From NCBI RefSeq assembly GCF_019711615.1, contig NZ_JAIGNS010000001.1:682001-746000 (forward strand): a stretch of 64,000 nt of DNA. Direction: 5' to 3'. Below the pieces are notes generated by a model that searched no databases, was not told where the DNA came from, and worked only from the letters and a program-made list of their open reading frames with translations. The translations under genes were made by a program, and so were the position numbers. Below are positions 25,639 through 35,285 of the stretch, in pieces (within the stretch, counting starts at the first letter, position 1; every line of letters begins with the position of its first letter). Source of the DNA: Qipengyuania intermedia. Lineage in GTDB: Bacteria; Pseudomonadota; Alphaproteobacteria; Sphingomonadales; Sphingomonadaceae.

Positions 25639-26558
25639 GTATCGGTTCCTGAATGTGTGCTCTTGATGAAACTGGCCGCATCGCGCAGCGCAGCCTTGCC
25701 TTCGGGTATCGGCAATATCATCCAGACGTGCTGCATGTGCTCCGCTTCCCGGTAAAAAATGGGCGGCCTTCCGGCCGCGTCCATCCTCTCGCGCAGGCGT
25801 CGGGCATCGACAAGCAGGATGTCGCGGGTGCCGACGAACACCGAAGTCGGGGGTAGATTATCGAGATCGCCGAACAAGGGGCTCAAACGCGTGTCATCCA
25901 GAGCGAGCCCGCCGGCATAGCGTTTACCGCAGGCTTTCAAGCCCTGCGGCGAGAGCATCTTGTCCCGAGGCTCTATCGCAGCCATTCCCTCGCCCGATGC
26001 GCTGGCGTCGACCCACGGGGAAAAGAGAGTGAGACTGCCGGGCATGGGCTTGCCGTCCTTGGCCACGTCCTGCGCCAGGGCGAGCGCCATGCCGCCACCC
26101 GCGCTGTCGCCGGCGAGAGCGATATTTTCCGCTCCATGTTGCTGGGCCAGTTCGTCGTAAAGGGCGCGCATCGCCGGTAGCGTGGTCTCGGCGGTCACCT
26201 CGGGTGCCAGCGGATAAATCGGCACGCTGGCGGACGCGCCCGTCAATCGGCACAGCTCGGCTATCGCCTCCCAATGCAATGCAGCAATATCCATCACATA
26301 CCCGCCGCCATGAAAATAGAGCAGGTGGATGCCGGTAGCTTCGGCCTTCTCCAGCGGCTCCAGGGTGATGAGCGGATAGCCCCTGCTGCTGTCTTCCCGG
26401 ACGGCGAAATCCCGGCGCACATTTTTTCCCGGGCGCGGCGATTTCGCGCGGCGCATTTTCGCAATTCTTTCGTCCATCCGATCGGGTTGCGAAAAGAAGC
26501 GCTTGATCCCGAGCAGGGGGAGAACAAGCTCGAACACCCGCGCACGCAAACTCACCAT
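25635..26558 (-). CDS. Alpha/beta hydrolase, hormone-sensitive-lipase type
   Basis: A 307-residue esterase-like hydrolase. The HGGGYVMD oxyanion-hole motif and the GDSAGGGMAL nucleophile elbow place it in the HSL family, with Asp in GTRDILLVDARR and His in EAEHMQHVW. I prefer ATG 26558, preceded by GGGAGAGACGGAAT, over a TTG 18 nt upstream. It acts on esters or lactones of unknown identity, and overlaps the following lipoprotein gene. Confidence 0.92.
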   Translation of the reverse strand: MVSLRARVFELVLPLLGIKRFFSQPDRMDERIAKMRRAKSPRPGKNVRRDFAVREDSSRGYPLITLEPLEKAEATGIHLLYFHGGGYVMDIAALHWEAIAELCRLTGASASVPIYPLAPEVTAETTLPAMRALYDELAQQHGAENIALAGDSAGGGMALALAQDVAKDGKPMPGSLTLFSPWVDASASGEGMAAIEPRDKMLSPQGLKACGKRYAGGLALDDTRLSPLFGDLDNLPPTSVFVGTRDILLVDARRLRERMDAAGRPPIFYREAEHMQHVWMILPIPEGKAALRDAASFIKSTHSGTDT

Positions 26559-26676
26559 ATTCCGTCTCTCCCGCAATTATCGAGGGGGATGGTAGCCCAG
26601 CGCACCTGATGGCGCTACCGGCCACGCTCCCCGAGCTTATTGGGAACTCGCGCCGGGCAAATGGTGTTGTGTTTGC

Positions 26677-27204
26677 ATGAAGATCACACCCCAACTCCTC
26701 GCCGCCGTAGCGGTTGTGGCCATTGGCGGCGCGGTCAGCGGCGCGGCTATCGGTGACAGTCCGGTACTGCCGCGTTCATCGCAGGAAACGCTACCCGAAG
26801 CGCAGGTTTCGTTCGTGCCAGGCTCGCAGCAATCCTCCGCCGAACGTCCGCCAAACCATTATCCGCTCGAAACGAAGGACGGCACAATCCCCGTCGCCGA
26901 ACTTTCCCTTCACGGCCGCTATCGCGACACGGCCCATGCCCGCTCGATGATGCGTGCACGGGATGCCGAGTTCAATTCGGTCGATCATGCCGGGAATTAT
27001 TATAGCGATGCGGAGGTAGAGCGTCTCGCCTATGCCGAAGATTATGGGCCACAGCCGGTCGACCCGCAGCAACTCGCCGCAGCACGCACCGAACAGGCCT
27101 CTGCCGTCCCGGTCACACCCGAGCCCGCAGACTTCGTGGAAATGCGCAGGGGCAATGCCAAGTCCATCGATGTTGCCGCGGCACTGGCAAGTAACGGACG
27201 CTAA
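26677..27204 (+). CDS. Hypothetical exported protein
   Basis: A 175-residue protein with an N-terminal hydrophobic signal or anchor (LLAAVAVVAIGGAVSGAAIG) and no cysteine, otherwise polar and Pro/Glu-rich. Internal text includes HGRYRDTAHARSMMRARDAE and YSDAEVERLAYAEDYGP. It probably faces the periplasm. It stands alone, with a strong terminator downstream, so it is a monocistronic unit. I do not recognise the family. Confidence 0.75.
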   Translation: MKITPQLLAAVAVVAIGGAVSGAAIGDSPVLPRSSQETLPEAQVSFVPGSQQSSAERPPNHYPLETKDGTIPVAELSLHGRYRDTAHARSMMRARDAEFNSVDHAGNYYSDAEVERLAYAEDYGPQPVDPQQLAAARTEQASAVPVTPEPADFVEMRRGNAKSIDVAAALASNGR

Positions 27205-27232
27205 CTTCGGCCACCTCATCCAGGCTCCAACA

Positions 27233-27262
27233 AAAAGGCGGCCCCGCGAAGGGCCGCCTTTT
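27233..27262. terminator. Intrinsic terminator, bidirectional
   Basis: AAAAGGCGGCCC (27233-27244) pairs with GGGCCGCCTTTT (27251-27262), a 12 bp stem with a 6 nt loop and T-rich flanks on both strands. It lies between the exported hypothetical gene and the convergent fasciclin gene. Confidence 0.93.
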
Positions 27263-27285
27263 CTTATGCGTGAGATGTTATCCGA

Positions 27286-27864
27286 TTACTGGGGCATCAG
27301 GACCGTATCGATGACGTGGATCACGCCGTTCGATGCTGCGACGTCGGTCGCGGTAACGGTCGAGGTACCGCCTGCGGCATCGGTCAGTACGACATTGCCA
27401 TCGACGACATTCGCGGTCAGCGTGCCGCCATTGACGGTGTTGATCGTGTAGCCAGCTTCACCCGCGTCGGTGATCGCCTGCGTCAGCGTTGCCGCATCGA
27501 TATTACCTTCCACGACGTGGTACGTCAGGATGTTGCCGAGCGCTTCGGTGTCGTTGGTGGTGAGCTCGGTAAGCGTAGCTTCCGGGATTTTGGCAAACGC
27601 GTCATTCGTCGGTGCGAACACGGTATACGGGCCTTCGCCCGACAGCGTTTCGCCGAGGTTGGCCGCGGTCACGGCGCTTACGAGCGTCGAGAAGGTTTCG
27701 TCACCTTGTGCGACTTCAACGATCGTGCCCGGTGCCATGTCGTCGTTCGTCATCTGGTCGGCGGCGGCGTTATCATCGTAACCCGCATTGTCGGCCGGTT
27801 CTTCGGCGCACGCGGCGATAGCTAGCGATGCGGCAGATGCGAGTGCAATTGTCAGCTTTTTCAT
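27286..27864 (-). CDS. Fasciclin (FAS1) domain lipoprotein
   Basis: A 192-residue protein with a lipoprotein signal (SLAIAACAEE) and one FAS1 domain from about residue 55: TFSTLVSAVTAANLGETL, YTVFAPTNDAF, LTYHVVEGN and the C-terminal NGVIHVIDTVLMP. FAS1 proteins mediate adhesion or envelope interactions. Start is ATG 27864, with AAAAGGGTAAAC upstream; the longer frame runs into the upstream region. A near-perfect EcfG-type promoter lies 71 bp upstream. Confidence 0.93.
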   Translation of the reverse strand: MKKLTIALASAASLAIAACAEEPADNAGYDDNAAADQMTNDDMAPGTIVEVAQGDETFSTLVSAVTAANLGETLSGEGPYTVFAPTNDAFAKIPEATLTELTTNDTEALGNILTYHVVEGNIDAATLTQAITDAGEAGYTINTVNGGTLTANVVDGNVVLTDAAGGTSTVTATDVAASNGVIHVIDTVLMPQ

Positions 27865-27934
27865 GTGTTTACCCTTTTGTGTACTTGGACAGCGCAAATA
27901 CAGCCGGCCCACCCGACTGGCGCTTCGCAAATCA

Positions 27935-27960
27935 AACGGGCGAAACGACAGGAATGTTCC
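27935..27960 (-). promoter_or_regulatory. EcfG-type general stress promoter of the fasciclin gene
   Basis: On the minus strand GGAAC (27960-27956) and CGTT (27938-27935) are separated by 17 bases, an exact match to the EcfG consensus GGAAC-N16/17-CGTT. Expected transcription start is near 27927, leaving a leader of about 60 nt before the ATG. Confidence 0.7.
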
Positions 27961-28031
27961 GAATTTGTCGGGAATGTGGCAAGCTGAGTGAATCTTGCGA
28001 CAGGGTGTTTCGCAAGGGCTGACGGCAGGTT

Positions 28032-28241
28032 TCAGGAAGAGGCGGCAGCTTCTCGTTCGGCCGCTTTCTCCAGTTCGATCTTTTCGCGGCGCTTGGCGAC
28101 GGCGCGCGCTTGTTTGGCCAATCCCAGCCACGTCGCTTCGGAGCGCAGCGCCCGCTGACGTACATTGTCGAGCGTGGCCTTTTTCGCCTCGGCTGCAGCC
28201 TCGCTGGCTCGTGCGGAGTAGAATTCGTAAGTCTGGCTCAT
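28032..28241 (-). CDS. Hypothetical small helical protein
   Basis: A 69-residue, Ala/Lys/Arg/Glu-rich protein that is probably one long helical hairpin or coiled coil. It begins MSQTYEFYSARASEAAAEAK and includes NVRQRALRSEATWLGLAKQA. The ATG is preceded by GGAGCCACGAG. It sits between the fasciclin and cold-shock genes in the same orientation. No family recognised, though similar short basic helical proteins are common in sphingomonads. Confidence 0.72.
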   Translation of the reverse strand: MSQTYEFYSARASEAAAEAKKATLDNVRQRALRSEATWLGLAKQARAVAKRREKIELEKAAEREAAASS

Positions 28242-28322
28242 CTCGTGGCTCCGTAGGAAGTACGATAGAAATCGCGCGCCCCGGGGTTCGTGGCTCCGGC
28301 GGCGCGCGAAGTGTATCTTGGC

Positions 28323-28535
28323 TTAGTCGGCAGCCGAGAGGTTCACGGCGCTTTCCTTGCCGTTGCGGCCCTGCTCGACTTCAAAGTTCAGACGCTGGTC
28401 CTTGTCGAGGCTCTGCATGCCAGCTGCCTGGACAGCCGTGATGTGCACGAAGCTGTCGGGCGAACCGTCGTCGGGCTGGATGAAGCCATAACCCTTGTCG
28501 GCGTTGAAGAATTTTACGGTGCCAGTCTTGGCCAT
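28323..28535 (-). CDS. Cold-shock domain protein (CspA-like)
   Basis: A 70-residue single cold-shock domain. RNP1 is seen as KGYGFIQPD and RNP2 as SFVHI; the start MAKTGTVKFFNADKG is typical. It binds single-stranded RNA or DNA and acts as an RNA chaperone. AAGGAAC precedes the ATG. The 5' leader lies in about 200 nt of upstream sequence that may fold, as in many cold-shock mRNAs. Length is normal for the family. Confidence 0.96.
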   Translation of the reverse strand: MAKTGTVKFFNADKGYGFIQPDDGSPDSFVHITAVQAAGMQSLDKDQRLNFEVEQGRNGKESAVNLSAAD

Positions 28536-28746
28536 GTGGTGTTCCTTTCAAGAACGTAATTGCCCGCGCAGCAGCGTGCCGCATGGGTCGTGCGTCAAAT
28601 CGTCCGATGAAAGGAAAACGTAGTCTGGTTTACGCCGGGGCCGATGAAACAAGGGCAGGCGGCGGTCGTCAAAATCCGAAGTCCGTCGCAAATTTCGACG
28701 TCAGCGAGGGCGCACTACCACGCCCTCGCCGAAACGCCTAATCTAA

Positions 28747-29091
28747 TTACAGGACCTTGTCGGGTCGCGCATCGTGCCCGTGCCGCTCCGCCTTGCCAAA
28801 CTGCCGTTCCAGCCGCTGCGCAAGCGTGCGCGCCGCCTTGCTGGCCGCATCGTCGACCTTGGAGGCGTGTTCCGTCACCCCGATGGGCTTGCCGCCACGC
28901 GGCCTCGCCTCGATCATGCAGACCTTGTCGTCCGCGCCGTGCTTCGGTCCGTTCTCGTCACGCACATGGATTTCCACCCGCGTGAGCCGGCCCTCGAACC
29001 GTGCCAGCTTGTCGCGCACGCTTGCTTCGATGCGCTCCGCGACGTTTTCCGTGCCCATCACCGAACTGTCGGAATTGAACTGGACCTGCAT
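28747..29091 (-). CDS. HPF/RaiA-family ribosome-associated protein
   Basis: A 114-residue protein with the HPF/RaiA beta-alpha fold: MQVQFNSDSSVMG, then IEASVRDKLARFEGRLTRVEIHV and KVCMIEARPRGGKPI, and a helix VDDAASKAARTLAQRLERQF. It lacks the long C-terminal domain of long-form HPF, so it resembles short HPF/YfiA, which hibernates 70S ribosomes. Start is ATG 29091, following AAGGAGCTTATCC. Likely stress or stationary phase expressed. Confidence 0.88.
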   Translation of the reverse strand: MQVQFNSDSSVMGTENVAERIEASVRDKLARFEGRLTRVEIHVRDENGPKHGADDKVCMIEARPRGGKPIGVTEHASKVDDAASKAARTLAQRLERQFGKAERHGHDARPDKVL

Positions 29092-29250
29092 GGATAAGCT
29101 CCTTCTTGTGTTCTCTCTCTGACCCGTCCCACTTTTCGATATGGGAGCTAGCTCGGCGCTTTCCAGCACAATCGCAGCACCCGCGCCGCCGGGCACCGAT
29201 CGCAGCTCCGCCCGTTGACATGGCATCCCCACACCCAGCCGGAGGCCTCC

Positions 29251-29670
29251 ATGTCCGACCGTTCGCTTGCCCAGATCGCCGAGAAGCTCAAATCCATCGA
29301 CATCGCCATGCTCGTCACCAAGACCGGGGCGGAAGGCGCGATTGCCGCGCGGCCCATGTCGAACAACAAGGACGTGAGCGAGAGCGACGGCACCACCTAC
29401 CATTTCGCCACCGACGACGGCCGGATCGACGACGACCTGAAACGCTCCGAGGAATGCGGCGCCACCTATTCCAGCGGCGAGTTCTATTGCGCGGTCCAGG
29501 GCACCGGCAAACTCCACCGCGACCGTGCCGTGCTGGAAAAGCACTGGGTCGAGGACCTGGAGAAATGGTTCGAGAACGGCCTCGACACCGACGGGCTCGT
29601 CCTGATCGAGGTCAGCCCCCGCCGCATCGCCTGGTGGGAAGGCCGCGAACAGGGCGAACTAACCCCCTGA
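29251..29670 (+). CDS. Pyridoxamine 5'-phosphate oxidase-fold general stress protein
   Basis: A 139-residue split-barrel flavin-binding-fold protein similar to general stress protein 26: DIAMLVTKTGAEGAIAARPM, TTYHFATDDGRIDDDLKR and FYCAVQGTGKLHRDRAVL. CCGGAGGCCTCC precedes the ATG. Members bind FMN or FAD and have no assigned substrate. It is divergent from the HPF gene across about 160 nt. Confidence 0.85.
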   Translation: MSDRSLAQIAEKLKSIDIAMLVTKTGAEGAIAARPMSNNKDVSESDGTTYHFATDDGRIDDDLKRSEECGATYSSGEFYCAVQGTGKLHRDRAVLEKHWVEDLEKWFENGLDTDGLVLIEVSPRRIAWWEGREQGELTP

Positions 29671-29716
29671 CGCCCCGCGCCTCGCCTGTGGTCGAGCATG
29701 CGGTCGGGAAACGCCC

Positions 29717-30121
29717 CTACCCTTTCCCGAGCGCCGCGTCGGCCAGGATCGTGTCCATATACTCGCGCACTTCGACGATCTTGCCGTCCTCCAGGCGGAA
29801 GACGAAGCAATAGTCGTTGTCATATCGCGCGCCGTCGACCGTGGCCGCGCTGCCCTTGGCGATCACGGCCACGCGGTCGCCATCGGCGAGGATCAGTTCG
29901 GCCGTGGTGAGATAGGGTCCGTCGATCCGCGCGAAGAGCGGGCCGACGAGGTCGCGCTCCACCGCCTCAAGGCCCTTCAAATGTTTCGACCAGGCGGAAG
30001 AGCCCATGACCCGCCATTCGATATTCTCGTCGAACAGGGCGGTGAAATGCGTCGGATCGCCCTTCGCCAGTCCGTCGTAAGCCTTGGCGATGAGCGCGCG
30101 GTTGGTTTCGGTCTGGGTCAT
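29717..30121 (-). CDS. NTF2/SnoaL-like domain protein
   Basis: A 134-residue cone-shaped alpha-beta barrel protein of the nuclear transport factor 2/SnoaL superfamily. Features: NRALIAKAYDGLAKGDPTHF, ALFDENIEWRVMGSS and FRLEDGKIVEVREYMDT. The family includes ketosteroid isomerases, polyketide cyclases and many proteins with no known substrate. Converges with the flavin-fold gene. Start is ATG 30121; a long upstream frame extension is not conserved-looking. Confidence 0.85.
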   Translation of the reverse strand: MTQTETNRALIAKAYDGLAKGDPTHFTALFDENIEWRVMGSSAWSKHLKGLEAVERDLVGPLFARIDGPYLTTAELILADGDRVAVIAKGSAATVDGARYDNDYCFVFRLEDGKIVEVREYMDTILADAALGKG

Positions 30122-30676
30122 GGCTTGAGTTTCCCCCTCTACCCCCGCCCCGTCAAGTGAGACGCGCCGGCCCGCCGCCGCAGGAGGCCGGAGCGAAGGC
30201 GACAAAGGCGACACCCTGTCACCCGCCGCTTTCCGCCGAAAACCCGCATGATCGCGCGGTTTCGGGGGTCGAGCGCGAAGTTGACACATGGCGCGGGCAA
30301 ACGTCCCCCGCGCTGGGCGGTCAGGTCGCCGTGAAGGGTGGCGGGGAGAGTAAGGGCAAGGCTTCGCCGGGTGCTCATCCGCGAGAATAGGGCAGGTTTT
30401 CGCGGAGTAGGAAAATCCAAATGCTGCCAATTGCCCTCAGCCAAGCAGAGGGCCCGCATTTCCCGCAGGCGCTAGGCCGGGTTTTCGTGAGGATCGGGCA
30501 ACGGGGGGGGGGGGGCGAGAAACTTCGGACTGTCGCTTTCTCAACGGACAAATTAACTTAGGGAAAAGCCAGAATCCCCGACAATTCGTTATGCAGGATG
30601 AGCCCATTATCGGCAAAGTGATTGAAACGCGCAATCGTAGCGTTATGAAAAGTCACATTACTTTTATGGGACTAAC
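30122..30676. other. Intergenic stretch spanning the left edge of the defence insertion
   Basis: About 555 bases with no supported gene. The first part is high in GC like the flanks. A 13-G run sits at 30503-30515, and sequence after about 30540 becomes clearly richer in A and T, continuing into the AIPR gene. A weak TTGAAA with TATGAA 16 bases later (near 30622-30650) is a possible promoter for the AIPR gene. Confidence 0.6.
30503..30515. repeat. Homopolymer run of 13 G
   Basis: Thirteen consecutive G residues lie where base composition changes from high to lower GC. Such tracts can slip during replication, or be assembly artefacts, and often sit near breakpoints. Confidence 0.95.
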
Positions 30677-32380
30677 ATGTCAGAGAACGATTCATCTAAT
30701 CCACACATCGTCGCCGATCAAATCGGGGGCCGGTTGCACCAAATCTTTGACGACCTGATCACAATTGAGAAAAAAGGTGGGATGGACGATGCCGCTTGTG
30801 AGCAGCGATTTCTTAGCCAATCCCTGGCGGCGCTTTCTCTACTTCACTATTCAGATTCGAATGTTTCTGACGCCGCAGCGGCGATTACAGACGGTGGGAA
30901 AGACGATGGTATCGATGCTGTATACGTCAGCGAGGCGCACAAGAAGCTTTTCCTAGTTCAATCCAAGTGGCTTAAAAATACCAATAAAGGAATCCCATTA
31001 GACGAGTTCACTCGTTTTCGCGACGGCGTTAAACGTGTCGTGAATCTTGCTTGGGACGAACGTAATTCAAATCTTCACCCCCATAGAGAAAAAATCGAAC
31101 GCCTTTTAAGAGACATTGATGCCGAAGTTATCATGGTATTCGCGCATACTAGCGAACAAGATTTATCGGAAGATATAGAGCGTGCATGGACAGAGTACCT
31201 AGATGAGCAGAATAAGTATGGTGAGCTTGTAAAACCAGAGGTTTTTAGTCTGAAAGAAGCGCGCGAGACTGCGAGATCTCGGACCCGCCCAGAGGACATT
31301 GGCCTCTCTGTTATGCTCCGCAACTGGGGTTTGATCGCGGAACCCTACCGTGCGGTATATGGCTCGGTTTCCGCTCAGGACCTAGTCGCGTGGTTGCGAG
31401 ATAACGGGGACAAGTTATTCGCGGAAAATCTTCGGTTTGGCATCGAGAAGTCGGAAGTGAACGATGGCATCAGAACAACAGCGACTGATGACCCTCAGAA
31501 TTTCTGGTACTTTAACAACGGCGTGACGGCGATTTGCGATGAATTTGCCAAACAGGCGGTTGGAGGAAGCACAACCGACAGCGGTGTTTTTGATGTAAAA
31601 AAAATCAGCGTGATAAATGGAGCACAAACCATAAGCTCTCTATTCAAAGCTCAAAGTAACGGAGCCACGCTAGAAAACGTATTCGTCCACCTGCGTTTGA
31701 TCTCTTTGGCTGGAACGCCTGAAAATTTTGCTGTCGATGTTACTACTGCGAATAACACTCAGAATGACCTTAGCCCAATGGACTTTGTGGCCGCCGATCC
31801 CAACCAAGATCGTATTCGGCGCGAAGCTGCTCAAAGTGGATTGATCTACACTTACCGTCGAGGGGACCAAGATCCTCCCAAGGATGCAGGATTTAACCTC
31901 CGCGAAGCAACAATTGCCGCTGCATGTGCTTCGGGAGAACTGCGGCTTGCAGTTAGCGCAAAAAGATACATCAGTGGTCTATGGGAGAATACGAAGCGCG
32001 AGCCGTACACTCGGTTATTCAATGAGGATACAGACGCAGAATGGCTTTGGCGCGCCGTTCAGATCGAACGGATCGTGGACGAAGTGTTGGAGGAAAAATC
32101 AAAGGAATTGGAAGGACGCGAGCGCCTAGTTGCCACTCATGCCAATCGATTTATATTGTTCCGCGTCTTTGAGGAAATAAAAGACGACATAAAGGAAAAT
32201 CAGGTGGATGAGGGCCTCCATACGGTAGTCAAGGATCTTACCTCGGAATTCTTCCGTATTACGTTTGAACTTGTCGAAGAGCGTTTCCCGGACGCCTACC
32301 CGGGCAACATTTTCAAGAACACTGAGAGGCAATTAGAGATATCTCAGGCTATCCAGAAAATAAGGTCTGAAGAAGAATGA
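30677..32380 (+). CDS. AIPR-family phage-defence protein with PD-(D/E)XK-like N-terminus
   Basis: A 567-residue protein. The AIPR core is seen near residues 273-290 (NFWYFNNGVTAICDEF) and 313-327 (VINGAQTISSLFKAQ), known from abortive-infection phage-resistance proteins. The N-terminus has GIDAVYV at 78-84 with Asp80, then FLVQSKW with Gln95 and Lys97, the pattern of an Mrr-like PD-(D/E)XK nuclease. Codon use and GC are well below the flanks, signalling transfer. It stands alone without partner genes. Expected action: DNA or RNA cleavage upon phage infection; the trigger is unknown. Confidence 0.85.
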   Translation: MSENDSSNPHIVADQIGGRLHQIFDDLITIEKKGGMDDAACEQRFLSQSLAALSLLHYSDSNVSDAAAAITDGGKDDGIDAVYVSEAHKKLFLVQSKWLKNTNKGIPLDEFTRFRDGVKRVVNLAWDERNSNLHPHREKIERLLRDIDAEVIMVFAHTSEQDLSEDIERAWTEYLDEQNKYGELVKPEVFSLKEARETARSRTRPEDIGLSVMLRNWGLIAEPYRAVYGSVSAQDLVAWLRDNGDKLFAENLRFGIEKSEVNDGIRTTATDDPQNFWYFNNGVTAICDEFAKQAVGGSTTDSGVFDVKKISVINGAQTISSLFKAQSNGATLENVFVHLRLISLAGTPENFAVDVTTANNTQNDLSPMDFVAADPNQDRIRREAAQSGLIYTYRRGDQDPPKDAGFNLREATIAAACASGELRLAVSAKRYISGLWENTKREPYTRLFNEDTDAEWLWRAVQIERIVDEVLEEKSKELEGRERLVATHANRFILFRVFEEIKDDIKENQVDEGLHTVVKDLTSEFFRITFELVEERFPDAYPGNIFKNTERQLEISQAIQKIRSEEE

Positions 32381-32388
32381 TCTAGACC

Positions 32389-32547
32389 TCACCCCTTCGG
32401 CCAATACAGTTTCTCGCCCTTCTCGCGGTAAACCTCGCTCATCTCCTCCATGCCCTTCTCCGCTTCCTCGGCCTCTTGCGGAGAGGTCTCGGCACGCAAG
32501 TTCTCGCTCGCGAGGTGGCTGTCCGAGTTCTGCTTCACCGCGAAGTC
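32389..32547 (-). pseudogene. Detached 3' end of thiC (relic)
   Basis: The minus-strand frame reads 52 codons plus a stop that repeat the C-terminus of ThiC: DFAVKQNSDSHLASEN, then [20 protein letters not shown] and LYWPKG. By eye about 80 percent of residues match the intact gene's tail at 33122-33280, with different synonymous and non-synonymous changes. It has no start codon or catalytic domain. It begins 5 nt after the DUF2199 stop and ends 8 nt from the AIPR stop. Confidence 0.88.
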
Positions 32548-32552
32548 GGGCG

Positions 32553-33118
32553 CTATTCCGGCGCGTGGCCGCAGTAGGCAAACACTTCCAGCATTCTCTC
32601 GGCGGTTATGCCCTGTTCCTGGGCTGCCCCGAGCGGGTGGTCTTCATCCACCACCCATAGTTCCGGGCGCATCCGTTCGCGGCGTGGCTGGACATGGACG
32701 GCGAGCGGATCGCTATTGAAGCCCGCCAGATTGTTCATCAGCCAGCCGCTCCACGGCCCCATGTCGGCATAATCACCCGTGTCGAAGCCATCGACATATT
32801 TGTCGAAGTTCTCCCGCGACAGGCTCGACCAGCAGCCGAAACCGAACTGGTCCTTCAGACCGATGACGGGGACCGGCAGGACGGCGCGCACCATGAAGTG
32901 CTTGCCCTCAAGCACGCAGAAATCTTCGGACAGGAAATTTCCGTCCATTCTCAACGCGCCATTGTGTTCGTATTCGACTTCGTAAGGCCAGACGTTGGGA
33001 GCGGACACAGCCAGATCGAAAGGCCAGCCATGCTCCACGTCACAGCTGGCGCATTTCCATAACCCGCTTTCGAGCCGCGAAACCGCGTCGCGCTTCTTCC
33101 TGCCGAAACCGGAAACCA

Positions 33119-33119
<1 letters not shown>
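32553..33119 (-). CDS. DUF2199 domain protein
   Basis: A 188-residue protein matching DUF2199: WKCASCDVEHGWPFDL near residue 25 (a Cys-x2-Cys pair), LSEDFCVLEGKHFMVRAVLP, FGFGCWSSLSRENFDKYVDG and WVVDEDHPLG. The ATG shares one base with the thiC stop (TGATG), so it is translated from the thiC mRNA. Function is unknown. Immediately downstream lies the thiC relic, which suggests this gene was brought in with a foreign thiC 3' end. Confidence 0.87.
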
Positions 33120-35160
<2,041 letters not shown>

Positions 35161-35285
35161 TGACCGCCGGTTTACGACCGAAGCGCACGATCCGCAAGGC
35201 GGCCTTTCCCCAGCCGCCCCGCCGCCCCGGTTTAACTTTTGTTTCTAATTCTATTAGTAGGGAGAATGAATAACGGGGGAAGTTC

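Noticed and set aside
26643-26668. GGAAC-N17-TGTT resembling an EcfG promoter before the exported hypothetical gene
   Set aside because: One mismatch, and the expected transcription start would fall at the ATG itself, requiring a leaderless mRNA.
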